Position numbers and translations under genes: made by a program
Part shown: positions 5,666 through 8,335 of the stretch, in pieces
Numbering within the stretch: the stretch's first letter is position 1
How the letters are laid out: each line of letters opens with the position of its first letter
Notes under the pieces: generated by a model
Told to the model about the DNA's origin: nothing
Database searches by the model: none
Seen by the model: only the letters and a program-made list of their open reading frames with translations
DNA from: Micrococcaceae bacterium UBA4005
GTDB lineage: Bacteria > Actinomycetota > Actinomycetes > Actinomycetales > Micrococcaceae
Assembly (NCBI GenBank): GCA_002384315.1
Contig: DGBL01000037.1
Span: 523 to 8,857 of the forward strand
Length of the DNA stretch: 8,335 bases
Reading direction: 5' to 3'

Positions 5666-6511
5666 ATGACTGCTTTTCCACTGGAAGCGTTCCTGGCCGG
5701 GCTGGCCTTGGCTACTGGCGGGGTCGCCGTCCTGCTGGCAGCAACGTTCGCCGCCGCTGTGGCGCTGCATCGCCACAGCGTCATCGACGTAACCTGGGGG
5801 CTCGGGTTCGTGGTCGCCGCCAGCCTCGCCTACACCGCTTCCGCCGGATACGGCGACGACGGACGGCGGTTACTGCTGCTCGTGCTCACGCTGGCGTGGG
5901 GGGCACGGTTAGCCGGGTTCATCGGGTGGCGGGCCCGGGGTGCCGGAGAGGACCCCCGCTATGTGGATATGCTTGCCGACGCGCCGGGTTCCCGGAACGT
6001 GTACGCGTTGCGCAAGGTTTACCTCCCTCAGGCCCTGGTGATGCTGTTTGTCTCCCTGCCGCTGCAGGTGGGTATGTTTGCAACCTCACCCTTGGGATGG
6101 GTTGCCGTGGCCGGGGTACTGTTCTGGCTTGTCGGTTTCGTCTTCGAAACCGTGGGCGACTGGCAATTGGCGGCCTTCCGGCGCGGCAGGGCGGAGGGAT
6201 CAATCGAGCGCACGATCCTCGATACCGGGCTGTGGCGCTACACCAGGCACCCCAACTATTTCGGCGATGCGATGGTCTGGGTGGGGCTGTTTCTGGTCTG
6301 CGCCGATTCGTGGCCAGGGGTCCTGACGGTGCTCTCCCCAGCCCTCATGTTCTGGACGCTGGCCCACAAGACCGGCAAGCCGCTCACCGAACAGCGGATG
6401 GAAAGCCGTCCCGGTTACCGCGAGTACCTGCAGAACACCAGCGGGTTCTTCCCGCTGCCTCCGAAACCCGGCCGCGGTGCCCGGGTCAGTCTGCGGCGAC
6501 CACGAGGATAG
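5666..6511 (+). CDS. DUF1295 / steroid 5-alpha-reductase-like membrane protein
   Basis: A 281-residue integral membrane protein with about six to seven hydrophobic segments (roughly 8-33, 43-61, 68-87, 118-138, 143-163 and one or two in 203-233). The N-terminal part has HRHSVIDVTWGLGFV (35-49), typical of DUF1295. The C-terminal part has the hallmark GLWRYTRHPNYFGDAMVW (188-205) and PGYREYLQNTSGFFPLPP (249-266), shared with steroid 5-alpha-reductase C-terminal domains and with isoprenylcysteine methyltransferase-like proteins, where this region binds the cofactor near the membrane surface. The family is mostly uncharacterised, so reductase or methyltransferase activity on a lipid is only a possibility. 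In actinobacteria such genes often sit near fatty-acid-modifying genes; here the partner is an alpha/beta hydrolase. The start is fixed by GGGAGGA. The last 26 bp overlap the end of the convergent GNAT gene, and the tail after about 267 is basic (Arg-rich). Confidence 0.88.
   Translation: MTAFPLEAFLAGLALATGGVAVLLAATFAAAVALHRHSVIDVTWGLGFVVAASLAYTASAGYGDDGRRLLLLVLTLAWGARLAGFIGWRARGAGEDPRYVDMLADAPGSRNVYALRKVYLPQALVMLFVSLPLQVGMFATSPLGWVAVAGVLFWLVGFVFETVGDWQLAAFRRGRAEGSIERTILDTGLWRYTRHPNYFGDAMVWVGLFLVCADSWPGVLTVLSPALMFWTLAHKTGKPLTEQRMESRPGYREYLQNTSGFFPLPPKPGRGARVSLRRPRG
6486..6511. other. convergent 3' overlap of two coding regions
   Basis: The last codons and the stop (TAG, 6509-6511) of the plus-strand DUF1295 gene overlap the last codons and the stop (TGA, 6488-6486) of the minus-strand GNAT gene by 26 bp. 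There is no room for a terminator between them, and no hairpin with a T-run is visible around the junction, so each transcript must extend into antisense of the other. Confidence 0.8.
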
Positions 6512-7397
6512 CTGGCCCTGCGGAGACAGCACTGCCTGTAGCCAGCAGCGGCTCCAGCACGGCCACCACGGGCTCCATGGAGTCATCGACCTCCAACTGC
6601 ACCGGGTATTGGTGCACGAGCATGGCAATCATCGTGGCTACTGCCGCGGCCTGTTCGCCCGGACGCAACGCCGGATCGTAGCCGAGCAGCACATCGGCTG
6701 GTTCGTCCGTGCGGGCCTGCGTGTAGCTGACCGCGAAAGCGGCGATCGTGCCGCCGTCGGCCTGGGGCCTGTCCCGCAGGACTACGGCCCCGCCCGCACC
6801 GGACTCGCCCGCCAGGAAAAGCTGCTGCACGCGCCCTAGTGTTGCATCCGCCGGATCCCACTGGTGCACCGCCGTATAAAAATCAGCGACCGCCTGTGTG
6901 AGCTCCACCGAACCGGTGGCGGCTTCCTCCAGTTGCGGGCCCGCAGCATCGTCAAACGAGGGGACGCTGAGCGCACCCGGCTGCACGAGGACGATGCGTG
7001 AGCGCTGCACGGGCAGGAAACCAGCCGCTGCAGCGAACTCCGCGCCCGCGGTGCCGGGCTCCACCTTCGAGCGCAGGGCGGTAACGCCTGACGGCGAGAG
7101 CGCCGCTTCGTGGCGCAGCATGGCCACAAGGGTGGAACCGATCCCGGCACGCCGATGGTCCGGCGCCACCTCCACATAGCACCAGAGCCGGTTCGGGTGC
7201 AGGGCGGTTTCGTACACAAACCCGGCAGCGACGGGAACACCGTGGTCGAGCACGGTAATGCACCGGTTCCATGGTTGTTCCGCGGGCGGACGGAAGGACC
7301 CACGGAACTGCGCGGCGGGGGCGGATTCCGGCCCGCCCCACAGCTGGAGCAGTTCGAGGTCGTCGCCGTCCTGCCAGGGGCGGTACTCCAATGACAT
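6486..7397 (-). CDS. GNAT-family acetyltransferase, probably two GNAT domains with the second degenerate
   Basis: A 303-residue protein. The N-terminal half (about 1-140) is a GNAT N-acetyltransferase domain: strand LWCYVEVAPD (71-80) runs into the acetyl-CoA pyrophosphate-binding motif RRAGIG (82-87) at the head of helix STLVAML. It is followed by SKVEPGTAGAEFAAAAGFLP (110-129), the usual end of a GNAT domain. The C-terminal half (about 160-303) also has a GNAT-like run, GGTIAAFAVSYTQA (215-228) then ADVLLGYDPALRPGEQAAAV (234-253), but no RxxGxG/A motif, so it may be a degenerate second copy. Acceptor unknown; tandem GNAT proteins such as mycothiol synthase exist in actinobacteria, but this is not recognisably that enzyme. 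The ATG at 7397 shares one base with the glyS stop (TGATG), there is no Shine-Dalgarno site, and the start probably depends on translational coupling. A longer open frame to 8105 only shadows glyS. Confidence 0.85.
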   Translation of the reverse strand: MSLEYRPWQDGDDLELLQLWGGPESAPAAQFRGSFRPPAEQPWNRCITVLDHGVPVAAGFVYETALHPNRLWCYVEVAPDHRRAGIGSTLVAMLRHEAALSPSGVTALRSKVEPGTAGAEFAAAAGFLPVQRSRIVLVQPGALSVPSFDDAAGPQLEEAATGSVELTQAVADFYTAVHQWDPADATLGRVQQLFLAGESGAGGAVVLRDRPQADGGTIAAFAVSYTQARTDEPADVLLGYDPALRPGEQAAAVATMIAMLVHQYPVQLEVDDSMEPVVAVLEPLLATGSAVSAGPAILVVAAD

Positions 7398-8335
7398 CAG
7401 CAGCCGACCAGCCGGGTCGCGAGATAGCCCTGCACCGCATCCAGGGACACGCGTTCCTGGGCCATGGTGTCGCGTTCGCGGATGGTGACCGCCTGGTCTT
7501 CGAGGGTGTCGAAATCGACGGTGATACAAAAGGGCGTGCCGATCTCGTCCTGGCGCCGGTAGCGGCGTCCGATCGCTCCGGCATCGTCGAAGTCGATGTT
7601 CCAGTTCCGGCGCAGCGCCGCGGCGAGGTCCCGGGCCTTCGGCGAGAGGTCCTCGTTGCGGCTCAGCGGCAGCACTGCGGCTTTCACCGGTGCCAGTCGT
7701 GGGTCCAGCTTCAGCACGGTGCGCTTGTCCACTCCGCCCTTGGCGTTGGGGGCTTCGTCCTCGGTGTAGGCGTCCATGAGGAAGGCCATGAAGGATCGGG
7801 TCAGTCCGGCCGCTGGTTCGATCACGTAGGGGGTGTAACGTTCGTTGGTCGTCTGGTTGAAGTACGCCAGTTCGGTGCCGGAGTGCTTCGAATGGGTCGA
7901 CAGGTCGAAGTCCGTGCGGTTGGCGACTCCCTCCAGTTCGCCCCATTCGGAGCCCTGGAAGCCAAAGCGGTACTCGATATCCGTGGTGCCTTTGGAGTAA
8001 TGGCTGAGCTTTTCCAGGGGGTGTTCGAACAGGCGCAGGTTCTCCGGATTGATCCCCAGTTCCGTATACCATTCGAGCCGGGTCTTGATCCAGTACTGGT
8101 GCCATTGCTCGTCCGTGCCCGGCTCGACGAAGAATTCCATCTCCATCTGCTCAAACTCCCGGGTCCGGAAGATGAAGTTTCCTGGCGTGATTTCGTTGCG
8201 GAAGCTCTTGCCGATCTGGCCGATGCCGAAGGGCGGCTTTTTCCGCGACGTGGTCAGCACGTTGTTGAAGTTCACGAAAATTCCTTGGGCTGTTTCGGGG
8301 CGCAGGTAGTGCATGCCTTCCTCGTTGGCCACCGG
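7397..8335 (-). CDS. glyS: glycyl-tRNA synthetase, C-terminal part (gene runs off the right edge)
   Basis: Charges tRNA-Gly with glycine in the cytoplasm. The single-chain homodimeric class II type is seen, not the bacterial alpha2beta2 form. The window holds the last 312 residues plus the stop, of about 460 expected; the N-terminus and motif 1 lie beyond the edge. Numbering from the edge, visible parts are [15 protein letters not shown] (9-23), class II motif 2 with [20 protein letters not shown] (44-63, FRxE plus the following arginine), [14 protein letters not shown] (135-148), motif 3 [14 protein letters not shown] (177-190) and the anticodon-binding domain from about [17 protein letters not shown] (208-224) to the end. 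The GTG at 8332 is an internal valine codon in GPVxNEEG, not a start. The stop overlaps the start of the GNAT gene by one base, so the two are probably one operon. Confidence 0.96.
   Translation of the reverse strand, partial: PVANEEGMHYLRPETAQGIFVNFNNVLTTSRKKPPFGIGQIGKSFRNEITPGNFIFRTREFEQMEMEFFVEPGTDEQWHQYWIKTRLEWYTELGINPENLRLFEHPLEKLSHYSKGTTDIEYRFGFQGSEWGELEGVANRTDFDLSTHSKHSGTELAYFNQTTNERYTPYVIEPAAGLTRSFMAFLMDAYTEDEAPNAKGGVDKRTVLKLDPRLAPVKAAVLPLSRNEDLSPKARDLAAALRRNWNIDFDDAGAIGRRYRRQDEIGTPFCITVDFDTLEDQAVTIRERDTMAQERVSLDAVQGYLATRLVGC

Noticed and set aside
4678..5784. A 368-residue open frame on the minus strand covering the whole hydrolase gene and ending just before dusB
   Set aside because: Its product is low-complexity, rich in Gly/Pro/Arg, with no recognisable domain. 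The opposite strand encodes a clear alpha/beta hydrolase with catalytic motifs and a Shine-Dalgarno site. Long antisense frames are expected in GC-rich coding DNA.
7398..8105. An N-terminal extension of the GNAT gene giving a 539-residue protein
   Set aside because: The added segment is glyS read in another frame. The ATG at 7397 in the TGATG overlap begins a normal GNAT N-terminus.
8330..8332. GTG as a possible glyS start codon
   Set aside because: It lies inside the conserved GPVxNEEG segment before the catalytic region, and the preceding codon (Pro) also fits the family, so the gene continues beyond the window.
1..8335. Mobile elements, CRISPR arrays, toxin-antitoxin or phage-defence genes
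   Set aside because: I looked for regular repeats, transposase or integrase motifs and small paired genes on both strands and saw none. Seven protein genes and one partial tRNA account for nearly all the sequence.

Overview
The window reads as a chromosomal segment of a high-GC actinobacterium, most likely in or near the Arthrobacter group of Micrococcaceae. That placement comes from the dusB-dgt-dnaG-tRNA order, the single-chain class II glycyl-tRNA synthetase, the strong G/C third-position bias and my recall of the family's protein sequences; no database search was possible. No mobile element, CRISPR array, toxin-antitoxin pair or phage gene is visible.

Layout from left to right. The 5' end of a tRNA gene (best fit tRNA-Asn, minus strand) is cut by the left edge. 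Then come three minus-strand information-processing genes, transcribed right to left: dusB (tRNA-dihydrouridine synthase, 3441-4673), dgt (HD-domain dNTP triphosphohydrolase, 2117-3418) and dnaG (primase, 79-2019). A 211-bp divergent intergenic region (4674-4884) separates them from two plus-strand genes: an alpha/beta hydrolase (4885-5628) and a DUF1295 multi-pass membrane protein (5666-6511). The second of these converges on, and overlaps by 26 bp, a minus-strand GNAT-family protein (6486-7397). That gene follows glyS (7397 to beyond the right edge), which it touches through a one-base TGATG stop/start overlap.

Functionally, dnaG (replication priming), dgt (control of dNTP pools), dusB (tRNA modification), the tRNA and glyS (tRNA charging) form a replication and translation housekeeping block. 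The hydrolase-DUF1295 pair runs on the opposite strand inside this block. It looks like an accessory insertion, perhaps acting on lipids or other hydrophobic substrates, but its substrate is unknown.

The most interesting regulatory observation is that all three minus-strand genes dusB, dgt and dnaG carry a -10-like hexamer exactly six bases before the start codon: GACAAT/GTG, GATAAT/ATG and TAGACT/ATG. None has a usable Shine-Dalgarno sequence. This is the geometry expected of leaderless mRNAs, with transcription starting on the first base of the start codon. The plus-strand pair, by contrast, has textbook Shine-Dalgarno sites. I found no clearly new biochemical system; most of the window is ordinary core genome.
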